Source: Buchnera aphidicola (Aphis craccivora) (lineage in GTDB: Bacteria; Pseudomonadota; Gammaproteobacteria; Enterobacterales; Enterobacteriaceae). Taken from it: a DNA stretch of 64,000 nt. Positions 49,925-59,180 of this stretch are shown one piece after another (position 1 is the first letter of the stretch; every line of letters begins with the position of its first letter). Position numbers and translations under genes: made by a program. The notes under the pieces are model-generated. The model made no database searches. It saw nothing but the letters and a program-made list of their open reading frames with translations, and was not told where the DNA came from. The stretch spans positions 558,001 to 622,000 of the forward strand of contig NZ_CP034897.1 in the NCBI RefSeq assembly GCF_005082145.1. Direction: 5' to 3'.

Positions 49925-50798
49925 AATAATAATTAGATAAAAATCAACCATAATTTATACTGTTTAAAAATTACCATCTATTTTATATAAGTAAATTTAT
50001 TGCATATTTTTCTTATTTATCACTCATTAAATATTTTTTATTCTCTAAATAATCTATTAACTTATAAAATCCATTTCTCAAATTAATTCCTTTAAAAATA
50101 TTTTAAGTTTTTTGTGTAATAGAATTATTTTAATTATTTAAAAAAACAAGATAAGCTTGTTAGATAAGAAATCATATACAAATATAGATTTTCTTAAAGA
50201 ATTTTTATCAATAAAGTAAATAATATTTCTATATAACGTATTTAAATTTTTTTCAAATCATGTTGCATATCTAAATTAAATTTTTTTAAAATTTCATATA
50301 ATTCAGTAACATGAATAAAACAAAGATCTATATTTAAGTATTTTATAAAAATACTTTTTAATAAGAAATTTTATCTGATTTTTTCAAATTTTAATATTCT
50401 TTGAAAAAAAATTTATTTTATCAATGAATTTATTTGTAGAGCATGAAATTTGGAATGATTAGAAAATCCTAACTTCTGAATTATAATATTTTTATACATT
50501 CTTCATTTTTCAAACTACAAAATATTTAATATATTAGATAGTTTTATCTGCTAGTAAACATTTCATTATGTTATTCTGGATTAGTTATCAACTATAATTT
50601 CAGTATATTTAAGTGTTTTCTGGAGAAAAAATAATTAGTTCAAATAGTGTTAAATTTATATCTATTACTGTTGATTTAGATAATGATAGAGTTTCTGTTT
50701 GTAAAATTTTTTCTAAAAAATAAACGAATATTATTGATAATATTTGCTTTTTTAATTAAATCTTTAATATAAATCGCTTAGTTGCTAACTTTTTACAT
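49925..50798 (-). pseudogene. epmA: EF-P-(R)-beta-lysine ligase EpmA (GenX/PoxA/YjeA), decayed
   Basis: EpmA is a LysRS-like enzyme that attaches beta-lysine to elongation factor P. The minus-strand start keeps an AAGGAAG ribosome site and ATG at 50798, but the next codon is TAA. Fragments readable in order are DLIKKANIINNIRLFFRKN, then ETLSLSKSTVIDINLTLFEL, NIMKCLLAD, CSLKNEEC, KYLNIDLCFIHVTELYEILKKF (in two blocks) and, near 50100-50041, KGINLRNGFYKLIDYLE, matching E. coli KGIELANGFHELTD. At least eight stops and several shifts are present. The last third is barely recognisable. Confidence 0.85.
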
Positions 50799-50883
50799 AT
50801 AACTTCCTTTTAAAAATTTATATAAAAATAAAATTTAATATTTTAATATTATTACAGTTAAAATAAAAATTATCTATAAAAAA

Positions 50884-51393
50884 ATGAAAAAAATGAAAAA
50901 AACAGCAATATATCCAGGTACATTTGATCCAATTACATATGGGCATTTAGATATTATAACTCGTGCAATAAAAATTTTTGATAATATAATTATTGCTGTT
51001 TCTTCTAATAATTTAAATAAAAAAACTATTTTTAGTTTAAAAGAACGTATTAAATTAACTAGATTAGCTACATTGCATCTTGATAACATAAAAAAAATAA
51101 TTGGTTTTAATGATCTTTTAGCAAATTTAGCAAAAAAGGAAAATACTAATATCTTAATTAGAGGAGTACGAACAATATTTGATTTTGATTATGAAATAAA
51201 ACTAGCTGCTATAAATAAACAAATATATCCTGAATTAGATAGTATATTTTTACTTTCATCTAAGGAAGTTTCATTTATATCATCATCTTTTGTAAAAGAA
51301 ATTGCTAAATATAAAGGTAATGTAGAACCATATCTTCCAAAAGAAATACATTTTGCTTTATTAAAAAAAATTAAAAAAATTTCAAATAAGTAG
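50884..51393 (+). CDS. coaD: phosphopantetheine adenylyltransferase
   Basis: CoaD adenylates 4'-phosphopantetheine, the penultimate step to coenzyme A. The start MKKMKKTAIYPGTFDPITYGHLDII has the nucleotidyl-transferase TxGH-like motif; the ATG at 50896 could be the start if the first four codons are leader. RGVRTIFDFDYE and the C-terminal FISSSFVKEIAKYKGN motif are conserved. 169 residues against 159 in E. coli. A strong bidirectional hairpin follows. Confidence 0.96.
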   Translation: MKKMKKTAIYPGTFDPITYGHLDIITRAIKIFDNIIIAVSSNNLNKKTIFSLKERIKLTRLATLHLDNIKKIIGFNDLLANLAKKENTNILIRGVRTIFDFDYEIKLAAINKQIYPELDSIFLLSSKEVSFISSSFVKEIAKYKGNVEPYLPKEIHFALLKKIKKISNK

Positions 51394-51424
51394 TATTTTA
51401 TTAATATAAATTTTAAAAATTTAT

Positions 51425-51460
51425 AAAAAATAATAGGGTATATAACCCTATTATTTTTTT
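51425..51460. terminator. bidirectional terminator between coaD and the orphan gene
   Basis: AATAATAGGGT at 51429-51439 pairs with ACCCTATTATT at 51445-51455 around a 5-base loop, flanked by an A run on the left and a T run on the right. This is a textbook bidirectional intrinsic terminator for two convergent genes. Confidence 0.9.
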
Positions 51461-51482
51461 TAAAAAATGTTTCTTCAAAAGA

Positions 51483-52463
51483 TTAATTAATTACATATGA
51501 ATGTTTTATTATTGGTGCTTTTGTATATGAAAAAATTACACTACTTTTTACCCCGTAAGAATGGTGATGTGTTACATCATTTGCATCTATAGAATAAAAT
51601 TCGGATAAATTAGTAGCAATTATTCTGATAGTACCATCTTCTAAATGAGTAATCTCATAATAATTTTTTGCACGTACAATTCTAGATTTATTTAATTCTG
51701 GATGTTCAGCCATTAATTTTAAGTATGCTTGTTTTAATAATGCTGGATTTGCATATTGAGAAATAAACTTTTGTTCTATATCATTAGTAATTAATTTTTT
51801 AAAACCTTCCATCATACCTTCTTTGGTTGTAGAAGATATTAAATGTCCATCAATTAAAAAAACTGCGGAATCAAAATCTATCATAAAATATTTATCGAAA
51901 TGCTCAGGAATCTCCAATTTTTCATACATATCTTTATAAGTTACTTTGCTTTTTGCTTTTGAAAGTGATGGAGATTCATCAAAAACTGTCCAAGTATTTT
52001 TGTTATTTTTAAGATGATTAAAATGATTTTTTTCAATGTTTGTGTTTATTTTTTCTTTAAATACTTGGTTTTCTATTAAATTTTGCTCTTGAACTTCTAT
52101 ATCGAAATTTTCATCTAAATCACTTGGATATCGTATTTTAAAATTTTCTTCTTTTGGAATTTCAACATTTAAATCAGGGAAAGAACTTTCATATTCAGGA
52201 TGTTTAGGATTGTGATTTAATTTGTTGATTACTCTTAATCTTCCTTGGTCTCTTATTTTCTCTATTAAAGCATGTATAAATAATTTCGAAGACTCAATTG
52301 TTTTTTTCAGTTTTTTAACGTATTCAACTAAACTATCAATTTTTTCATCTACTTTTCTTGTAGATTCATCTTTTGAAGATCCAACAATAAACTCATAACC
52401 TGCATCAAAAATTTTTTTAAAGGTAGTACCATTAAATAAATCTATAGCGGCATTTTTAATCAT
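51483..52463 (-). CDS. orphan protein, C-terminal part of a split gene
   Basis: This 326-residue frame has no family I recognise. It is hydrophilic, with no signal peptide, no membrane segment and no cysteine. Features are a helical, charged N-terminal part (KVDEKIDSLVEYVKKLKKT), an acidic middle with ESSFPDLNVEIPKEENFK, and a C-terminal domain with better-conserved-looking composition (FMIDFDSAVFLIDGHL, THLEDGTIRIIATNLSEFY, VTHHHSYGVKS). The open frame continues upstream of this ATG without a stop to the 9-T (minus-strand 9-A) tract at 52661-52669, where it would join the neighbouring frame if one more A were present. From memory, Buchnera genomes carry lineage-specific orphan genes called yba in this region; this may be one, but I cannot verify it. 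Confidence 0.75.
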   Translation of the reverse strand: MIKNAAIDLFNGTTFKKIFDAGYEFIVGSSKDESTRKVDEKIDSLVEYVKKLKKTIESSKLFIHALIEKIRDQGRLRVINKLNHNPKHPEYESSFPDLNVEIPKEENFKIRYPSDLDENFDIEVQEQNLIENQVFKEKINTNIEKNHFNHLKNNKNTWTVFDESPSLSKAKSKVTYKDMYEKLEIPEHFDKYFMIDFDSAVFLIDGHLISSTTKEGMMEGFKKLITNDIEQKFISQYANPALLKQAYLKLMAEHPELNKSRIVRAKNYYEITHLEDGTIRIIATNLSEFYSIDANDVTHHHSYGVKSSVIFSYTKAPIIKHSYVIN

Positions 52464-52591
52464 ATTATAAGCTGCAGATATTTTTTCTTTTAATTGATTA
52501 ATTATATATTCGCTTATATCTTTTAAATTTAATTTTTTAATTGTTTCTTTAACTAATTCTAATAAAGCATAAAAAGTATTTGGGAAAAAGT

Positions 52592-53008
52592 CTAAAATAG
52601 ATTGAATAATTGATTTAAAATCGGTTTCATAAGAGGTTTGAGAAGGGGATTCAGAAGCAGTTTTTTTTTCAAAGAATTTTCAGTATCTAATTCATTAATT
52701 TTATTAGTATTAATTTCATTGTTTTGTTTTTTTTGTTCTATTACTTTTTTTTCTACAGCCTCTAGTTGTGACAAATATTTATTATATAATTCTTCTAACT
52801 TAATTAAGTTTTTTTCAGTTTCAGAGTAAGAAATTGTAACTTTACTACCGTTTTTGTTATCTTTATTTTTATTTTTGTTTTCGATATTTTCAATTATTTC
52901 TTTACGAATACGTTCAATCTCTTTAGGATCTATTTTAATTTCTGATTTATTATTGTGTTCTAAATACATTGGATTTAATTTATCAACTAGATTAATATTA
53001 GATGACAT
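52592..53008 (-). CDS. orphan protein, N-terminal part of a split gene
   Basis: This 138-residue frame starts at ATG 53008 behind an AAGGA site. Residues 1-55 are polar and rich in N, K and E; residues about 60-100 look like a coiled coil (LIKLEELYNKYLSQLEAVEKKVIEQ, by heptad spacing). After Lys114-116, encoded by the nine-A tract, the translated tail becomes a repetitive L/K/P sequence (LLLNPLLKPLMKP) unlike the rest, a typical out-of-frame tail. In the shifted frame the protein would continue TASESPSQTSYETDFKS and run to 51483, for about 508 residues in all. No family is recognised and there is no cysteine. Confidence 0.7.
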   Translation of the reverse strand: MSSNINLVDKLNPMYLEHNNKSEIKIDPKEIERIRKEIIENIENKNKNKDNKNGSKVTISYSETEKNLIKLEELYNKYLSQLEAVEKKVIEQKKQNNEINTNKINELDTENSLKKKLLLNPLLKPLMKPILNQLFNLF

Positions 53009-53234
53009 AATTTTTTTTCCTTTTTTAAAACTATTTAAACTATAAACTTGTTTAAGTAAAAATATTTTTATTAATCTTTAAAAACATTTTTTAAAAATTA
53101 ACAAAAAATAAATTTATTTTAATTTAATATTTTTTATTTTTAATATACATATAAAAAATAAAAAATTGTTATTTAGTATATTCTAAATCTATTTTTAGAA
53201 AAGTCAATTATTAATAATAAAAAATAAAAATATT

Positions 53235-53984
53235 ATGAATATATATTTAATTATAAAAAGTAAAAATACAAGAATACAAAAAATAATTAATGAACACAAT
53301 ATCAATCATGATGAAAACGCTTCTATGGCTTTGATAATAGATAAAAATACATTATCATTATATAATCGTTTAAAACCTCATGAAAAAATTATTAAAGTCG
53401 ATTTTTTATCTAAACAAAATAATTATAGATGTTTGAAATTTAAAAAAAAAAATGAAGCACTTTATAAAGCATTAGGAATTAAAAATAATTATTTCCCTTC
53501 TGTTATAGACGCAACAGCAGGATTCGGAAGAGATGCATTTTTAATTTCTTTTTGGGGTTGTCATGTTATTATGATTGAGCGACATCCAATAATTGCTGCT
53601 TTATTAAAAGATGGTTTACAACGGGCATATAAAAGCGAAAAAATTGGAAATTGGTTACAAAAAAGATTACATTTAATGTTTTATGATAGTTTTAAAATGT
53701 TTCAAATGCCAATTTTACAACCAGATATTATTTATTTAGATCCAATGTATCCAATAAATAAAAAAAAAGCATTGCCTAAAAAAAATATGCAACTTTTACG
53801 AAATATCATAGAAAATAATAATGATGATGAGAATCTACTAAATATTTCTAGAAAAATAGCAAAAAAAAGAATTATTGTCAAAAGACCTTTTTATGCTAAA
53901 TCTTTATCTAAAGAAAAATTAGAGTTTTCAATAAGTAATAAAAAAAATCGTTTTGATATATATTTACCTTTTAAATCAAAATAG
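53235..53984 (+). CDS. rsmJ: 16S rRNA (guanine(1516)-N(2))-methyltransferase
   Basis: RsmJ (YhiQ) methylates G1516 of 16S rRNA. The 249-residue protein (250 in E. coli) has the SAM-binding motif VIDATAGFGRDAFLI, the acidic loop MIERHPIIAALLKDGL, and the catalytic IYLDPMYP. KRPFYAKSL near the C-terminus is also typical. In E. coli rsmJ (yhiQ) and pitA are close neighbours, as here. The stop codon lies within the hairpin that ends the transcript. Confidence 0.95.
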   Translation: MNIYLIIKSKNTRIQKIINEHNINHDENASMALIIDKNTLSLYNRLKPHEKIIKVDFLSKQNNYRCLKFKKKNEALYKALGIKNNYFPSVIDATAGFGRDAFLISFWGCHVIMIERHPIIAALLKDGLQRAYKSEKIGNWLQKRLHLMFYDSFKMFQMPILQPDIIYLDPMYPINKKKALPKKNMQLLRNIIENNNDDENLLNISRKIAKKRIIVKRPFYAKSLSKEKLEFSISNKKNRFDIYLPFKSK

Positions 53985-54016
53985 GAGTACAACTTAATAA
54001 AAATGTACTCCTATTT
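53979..54016. terminator. terminator hairpin overlapping the rsmJ stop codon
   Basis: AAATAGGAGTACA at 53979-53991 pairs perfectly over 13 bases with TGTACTCCTATTT at 54004-54016, loop 12 bases. The TAG stop of rsmJ is inside the first arm. It serves convergent rsmJ and pitA. Confidence 0.8.
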
Positions 54017-54038
54017 AAAATTATAATTGAGATTTTAT

Positions 54039-55496
54039 TTATTGTATTAAAAATAATGCTATCCAATATAAGAAACTAGAAAGTAAAATAGAAATAGGTA
54101 AAGTTAATATCCATGCAATAATAATATGTTTTACAGTACTGTTTTGAATTCGATCTCCATCAGCTAACATTGAACCTGCTACTGATGAAGATAAAATATG
54201 TGTTGTAGAAACAGGTATTCCTGTATAACTAGCTATTCCAATAGAAAAAGCAGCAGTTGTTTGAGCGGACATAGCCTGTGCATATGTCATTCTTCTTTTT
54301 CCTATTTTTTCACCAATAGTTACAACAATACGTTTCCAACCAAACATTGTACCTATAGATAAAGCAAATGCAATCATTAGTATCATACCAATTGGTGCAT
54401 ATTCTACAGTTTTAAGTATTTCTTTTTTAATTTTATATAAAATAATTTTTTCATTTTTATTAATATTAAAATTAGTTATTTGATCAATATTTTCAGAAAT
54501 ACAAAGTAAAAAATGACGTAATTGGAATCGTTGCTTTATATTTAATGTTTTATAATTATATACATTATGTAATAAAATTTGAGTTTTTTTTGCATTCTTC
54601 ATTATATTAGAATAATTGAAGTATAATTTTTTATTATTATCGTTTTTTTTAATGTTTTTTAAAAAATTATCTGAATAATATTTTTGTAAATAATTAATTG
54701 ATTTTTTTGTATAAATAATTTCCTTTTTAGAAGCATTTAGATTTACTAAAAAGTTAGCTGGAACAATACTAATTAAAACAAGCATGATAAGTCCAATTCC
54801 TTTTTGTCCATCATTTGCTCCGTGTGCGTAACTAACTCCTATAGACGATAAAATCAATGCTATTCTAATTGAAAGTGGAGGGCTTTTTTTTCCTTTATTT
54901 TTTTCACGTTCTAACGGGTTCATATGAATTTGATTGAATTTTTTATATTTATTTGTAATATACCGCAACAAAAACATTAAAATTCCAGAAATTATTAATC
55001 CTATAATAGGAGATAAAATTAACGATATAAAAACGTTTAAAATTTTAGGTATATTTAATGCATTTACTAAAGAAGAACCTGTGGTAATTGCATTAGTTAA
55101 ACCAATCCCAATAATTGCGCCGATAAGAGAATGTGAACTAGATGCAGGTAAAGAAAAATACCAAGTAGATAAATTCCATAAAATAGCAGCAAGTAAAATA
55201 GAAAAAACCATCGCAAGTGCATGTTGAGAATTACTATTTAATAGTAAATCGTTAGGTAATAAATGAACAATAGCATATGCTACTGTTAAACCCCCAAGTA
55301 AAACACCTAAAAAATTAAATATACCAGATATTAAAACCGCAATATTTGCAGACATAGCTCTAGTATAAATTAAAGTAGAAACAGCGTTTGCTGTATCATG
55401 AAAACCATTAATAGCTTCATAAAATAAAACAAAAAATAAAGCTAAAAAAATAAATAAACTATGATTCAAGTCAGAATAAGAAAATAAATATAGCAT
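54039..55496 (-). CDS. pitA: low-affinity inorganic phosphate transporter PitA
   Basis: Pit proteins import metal-phosphate complexes driven by protons. The 485-residue membrane protein (499 in E. coli) has the PHO4 family duplicated signatures: EAINGFHDTANAVSTLIYTRAM near residue 30 (read in blocks) and TAAFSIGIASYTGIPVSTTHILSSSVAG near residue 430, plus SYAHGANDGQKGIG. The cytoplasmic loop around residues 255-360 is K/N-rich. It is convergent with rsmJ. Confidence 0.95.
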   Translation of the reverse strand: MLYLFSYSDLNHSLFIFLALFFVLFYEAINGFHDTANAVSTLIYTRAMSANIAVLISGIFNFLGVLLGGLTVAYAIVHLLPNDLLLNSNSQHALAMVFSILLAAILWNLSTWYFSLPASSSHSLIGAIIGIGLTNAITTGSSLVNALNIPKILNVFISLILSPIIGLIISGILMFLLRYITNKYKKFNQIHMNPLEREKNKGKKSPPLSIRIALILSSIGVSYAHGANDGQKGIGLIMLVLISIVPANFLVNLNASKKEIIYTKKSINYLQKYYSDNFLKNIKKNDNNKKLYFNYSNIMKNAKKTQILLHNVYNYKTLNIKQRFQLRHFLLCISENIDQITNFNINKNEKIILYKIKKEILKTVEYAPIGMILMIAFALSIGTMFGWKRIVVTIGEKIGKRRMTYAQAMSAQTTAAFSIGIASYTGIPVSTTHILSSSVAGSMLADGDRIQNSTVKHIIIAWILTLPISILLSSFLYWIALFLIQ

Positions 55497-55598
55497 AATA
55501 TTTTAGCCATTTTGATGAATTGAACTAAGTTTATTATCCTTGAGAAACTACCTTTTAGGAAAGTAAAATATAATAATTTTTTTTAAAAAATATTTTAT

Positions 55599-56804
55599 TT
55601 AATTAAGTTGTTTTAATTTTACAGACAAAAATATTCCATAAATCAAAACAATTGTCATAAAAATTGAAATTCCAAACCATTTCGAATACAACCAAAAAAA
55701 CCCACCAAATGTTCCAAATACACTAGAACCTGAATAATAAAAAAATAAATATAAAGAAGTAGCTTGTACTTTTGAAAACTTTGCATATGAACTAACCCAG
55801 CTACTGGCAATTGAATGAGATGCAAAAAATCCTCCTGAAAAAATTATCAATCCTAAAATAATCATGATAATGTGGTTAAACTGGGTAATAATTAAACCTA
55901 AAATCATTAATAATAATGATATTATTAATATGTTTCCTTTATTATATTTGCTCGTTAAAATTCCAGCTTTAGGAGAACTATAAACTCCAGTTAAATATAT
56001 AATAGACAATAATCCTATGCTTGAGGAACTAAATAAAAATGGTTTTAATATTAATCGATATCCAATATAGTTAAAGATAGTAACAAAGCTTCCCATTAAT
56101 AAAAAACCTATCATATAAAGAATAAATAGTATTGGGTTTTTTAAATGTGAATAAAAATTATTTAAAAATTTTTTATAATTAATTGGAATTGGATAAAAAT
56201 TTTTTGAAGGGGGTAAAAGATATATAAATAAAAAAGATGATATTAAAGAAAAACAACCAGTGATAAATAATGCAGTATTCCATGAAAAATATTCTGCTAC
56301 AATACTACTAAGGATTCTTCCAAAACATCCGCCTACAGTATTTCCACTAATATATAATCCAATACAAAATGATAGTGAATGAAAATGAATTTCTTCCACT
56401 ATATATGTCATTCCAATTGCAACAACTCCACTTAAAGATAATCCTATCAAAGCACGAAGAAAAATTATAATTTTCCAATGCTCTACAATAGAACACAAAA
56501 TTGTTAAAATTGATGCAATTAATAAAGATGTAGACATAATTAATTTTCGACCAATGACATCTGATAAAATTCCCGTAAACAATGTTCCTACAGCCATAGT
56601 TGCAGTTGTGGCAGATAAAGATAAACTACTTTCAGTTGCAGTTAAAAAAAATTGTTTTGAAAATATTGGTAAAATTGATTGCACGCAATATAAAATAGAA
56701 AAACTAGAAAATCCTCCTAAAAAAAGAGATAAAATAATTTGATTAAATTCTTTTGTATTCTTCTTAATATATGTTTTTTTTTCAGTAATACTTTGATTTT
56801 TCAA
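55599..56804 (-). CDS. ynfM: MFS transporter, YnfM type
   Basis: This 401-residue protein has 12 hydrophobic segments and aligns with E. coli YnfM along its length: LYCVQSILPIFSKQF, LFTGILSDVIGRK, RALIGLSLSGVVAIGMTYI, LYISGNTVGGCFGRI, GFLLMGSFVTIFNYIGYR and SGGFFASHSIASSWV. YnfM is a putative drug/arabinose-type exporter with unproven substrate. Retention of a metabolite transporter in such a small genome suggests a role in exchange with the host cell (inference). dapF lies 29 bases downstream of... its own start region on the same strand. Confidence 0.9.
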   Translation of the reverse strand: MKNQSITEKKTYIKKNTKEFNQIILSLFLGGFSSFSILYCVQSILPIFSKQFFLTATESSLSLSATTATMAVGTLFTGILSDVIGRKLIMSTSLLIASILTILCSIVEHWKIIIFLRALIGLSLSGVVAIGMTYIVEEIHFHSLSFCIGLYISGNTVGGCFGRILSSIVAEYFSWNTALFITGCFSLISSFLFIYLLPPSKNFYPIPINYKKFLNNFYSHLKNPILFILYMIGFLLMGSFVTIFNYIGYRLILKPFLFSSSSIGLLSIIYLTGVYSSPKAGILTSKYNKGNILIISLLLMILGLIITQFNHIIMIILGLIIFSGGFFASHSIASSWVSSYAKFSKVQATSLYLFFYYSGSSVFGTFGGFFWLYSKWFGISIFMTIVLIYGIFLSVKLKQLN

Positions 56805-56833
56805 AACTCTTAAAAACTCCTATAATTAATATT

Positions 56834-57688
56834 TTATATGTATATATAACCTTCATAAATATGTTTTGCTGGTCCTGTCATATATAAAGAATTTCCAAAA
56901 CCTTTCCATTCAATGAACAAATTTCCACCTAATAACTCAACTTTTACATTATTAGAAAGAAGATTCTTTGCAACACCTACTGCAACTGCAGCACATGCAC
57001 CGCTTCCGCAAGCTTTTGTTTCTCCTTCATTGCGTTCATGAACTCTTAATTTAATATGATCTTTTTTTAAAATTTGCATAAAACCTACATTTATCCCATT
57101 AGGAAAAATAAATTTTTTTTCTATTATTTCACTAATAGCTTTTACAGGTGCATATTTTATAGATTGCACTTGAATAACACAGTGAGGGTTACCAATTGAA
57201 ACTAAACTACATAATAAGTTGTTATTAATAATTTTTACTGAAAAATTATGATTTTTTAATTTTTCAGAATTTATTATTGAGTTTAATTTAAAGATAGGTT
57301 CGTTCATATTTATTTCAATTATGTCTTTAGAAATAAAATTAATAATTATATTTTTTTTATTAGTGCTAAGATTTATTCTCTTTTTATTAGTTAAACCTTT
57401 TAATATTAAAAATAATCCAACACATCTAGCGCCGTTTCCACATTGTTCGACTTCATTTCCATTTGAATTAAAAATACGATAATGAAAATCAAATTTAGAA
57501 TTATATGATTTTTCGATAAGTAATAATTGATCGAATCCTATTCCTGTATTTCGATTTGATAATTCTTTTATTTTTAATGAAGATACAACAAAATCTTGTG
57601 TAATTGATTCAATAACCATAAAATCATTACCTAAACCATGCATTTTAGAAAAATTAATTTTTTTTCTGTTGTTAATGTTTAAGTGCAT
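56834..57688 (-). CDS. dapF: diaminopimelate epimerase
   Basis: DapF converts LL- to meso-diaminopimelate, the precursor of lysine and peptidoglycan. The 284-residue protein carries both catalytic cysteines, Cys83 (EQCGNGARC) and Cys227 ([14 protein letters not shown]), offset by ten from E. coli Cys73 and Cys217 because of a longer N-terminus ([10 protein letters not shown]). [13 protein letters not shown] and GNPHCVIQV are conserved. It precedes ynfM on the minus strand and is divergent from cyaY, as in E. coli. Confidence 0.96.
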   Translation of the reverse strand: MHLNINNRKKINFSKMHGLGNDFMVIESITQDFVVSSLKIKELSNRNTGIGFDQLLLIEKSYNSKFDFHYRIFNSNGNEVEQCGNGARCVGLFLILKGLTNKKRINLSTNKKNIIINFISKDIIEINMNEPIFKLNSIINSEKLKNHNFSVKIINNNLLCSLVSIGNPHCVIQVQSIKYAPVKAISEIIEKKFIFPNGINVGFMQILKKDHIKLRVHERNEGETKACGSGACAAVAVGVAKNLLSNNVKVELLGGNLFIEWKGFGNSLYMTGPAKHIYEGYIYI

Positions 57689-57798
57689 TTAAAATCCCAA
57701 ATAGTTTGTAATTTTATATAAAAGTTTTTAAGTTAAATAAAATTATACAGATTTTATTTATTTGTAAAAATTAATTAAATAAATTTTAGGAAATATTC

Positions 57799-58146
57799 AT
57801 GAAAAATAAAATAATTTCTAACCAAAAAAATAATTTTTATAAACTAGTAAATGAATTATTTCTTAAAATTGAAGATAATTTAAATTTATATATTGATAAA
57901 ATTGATTTTGATTATGAAATACAAGATTATATGATCACTATTACTTTTTCAAACAAAAGCGTGATTATAATTAACAAACAAGAATTCTTACAGCAAATTT
58001 GGTTGGCTACAAAATTAAATGCATATCATTTTAACTATCATGTAAATAAATGGGTTTGCAATCGTAGTAATAAAAGTTTTTGGGAAATATTCCAAAAATC
58101 TTTTTCTATGCAATCTAATACAAGTTTAAAGTTTGATAATATTTAA
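57799..58146 (+). CDS. cyaY: iron-sulfur cluster assembly regulator CyaY (frataxin)
   Basis: CyaY is bacterial frataxin, which binds iron and tunes IscS-dependent cluster assembly. The 115-residue protein (106 in E. coli) has the frataxin core: [31 protein letters not shown] and [15 protein letters not shown]. The acidic ridge of helix 1 is partly kept ([18 protein letters not shown]). It lies between dapF and hemC, matching the E. coli dapF-cyaY-hemC neighbourhood. Confidence 0.95.
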   Translation: MKNKIISNQKNNFYKLVNELFLKIEDNLNLYIDKIDFDYEIQDYMITITFSNKSVIIINKQEFLQQIWLATKLNAYHFNYHVNKWVCNRSNKSFWEIFQKSFSMQSNTSLKFDNI

Positions 58147-58239
58147 AAATTTTTAAATATATCATCAATAATTACATATTTTATTATGATTTTATAATGA
58201 TTTTTGAAAAAATATTTTATACTAAATATGAATAGTAAT

Positions 58240-59169
58240 ATGAAAAAAAAAATATTAAGAATTGCTACTAGAAAAAGTCCTTTAGCTTTAAAACAAACTA
58301 AATATGTTGAAAAAAAAATATTATCTTTATATCCTGATCTAAATATACAATTAGTACCTATAGTTACACATGGAGATAATATTTTAAATAAATCACTTTC
58401 TAAAATTGGAGGAAAAGGACTTTTTATAAAAGAATTAGAATTTGCTCTACTTGAAAATAGAGCGGATATTGCAATACATTCAATGAAAGATCTTCCTGTG
58501 CATATTACTAAAGAGTTATGTTTAGTTAGTATATGTAAAAGAGGGAATCCATTGGACTCATTAATTTCTAATCATTATAAATCTATCAATCAATTACCTA
58601 AGGGAGCAGTAGTTGGAACATCAAGTTTAAGAAGACAGTGTCAATTAATAACTTATCGACCAGATTTAATTGTTTCTCCTTTAAGAGGAAATATAGAAAC
58701 AAGAATAGCTAAGTTAGATCAGGGTAAATATGATGCAATAATTTTGGCAGCCGAGGGATTGAATAGGTTAAGTCTAAAACATCGGATTACTCAAATTATA
58801 CCTGCTGAATTATCACTTCCTTCGTGTGGACAGGGCGCTATTGGAATACAATCCAGGTTACACGATAAAAAAATATTATTTTTTTTATCACGTTTAAATC
58901 ATATTAATACTTTTATTGAAATAAGTACAGAACGTGCATTTTGCAAAAATTTAGAAGCAGGATGCCAAATTCCAATTGGAAGTTATGCAGTTCTTAAAAA
59001 AAATAAAATTTGGCTTAGAGGTTTGGTTGGTTCGCCTGATGGAGCAGTTATATTAAAAGGAGAAAGAACAGGATGGTATGATACTGCAGAAGAAATGGCA
59101 TACTCTTTAGCCAATGAATTGCTTGATAATGGCGCTCGAAAAATTCTTGATGATATTTATACTAAATAA
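58240..59169 (+). CDS. hemC: porphobilinogen deaminase (hydroxymethylbilane synthase)
   Basis: HemC polymerises four porphobilinogens into hydroxymethylbilane. Starting at 58240 gives [14 protein letters not shown], in step with E. coli and with the dipyrromethane-bearing cysteine at residue 242 ([11 protein letters not shown]), the E. coli number; ATG 58228 (four residues longer) is also possible. [39 protein letters not shown] and RGNIETR are intact. hemD follows after 11 bases. Confidence 0.96.
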   Translation: MKKKILRIATRKSPLALKQTKYVEKKILSLYPDLNIQLVPIVTHGDNILNKSLSKIGGKGLFIKELEFALLENRADIAIHSMKDLPVHITKELCLVSICKRGNPLDSLISNHYKSINQLPKGAVVGTSSLRRQCQLITYRPDLIVSPLRGNIETRIAKLDQGKYDAIILAAEGLNRLSLKHRITQIIPAELSLPSCGQGAIGIQSRLHDKKILFFLSRLNHINTFIEISTERAFCKNLEAGCQIPIGSYAVLKKNKIWLRGLVGSPDGAVILKGERTGWYDTAEEMAYSLANELLDNGARKILDDIYTK

Positions 59170-59180
59170 TTGAATTAAAA

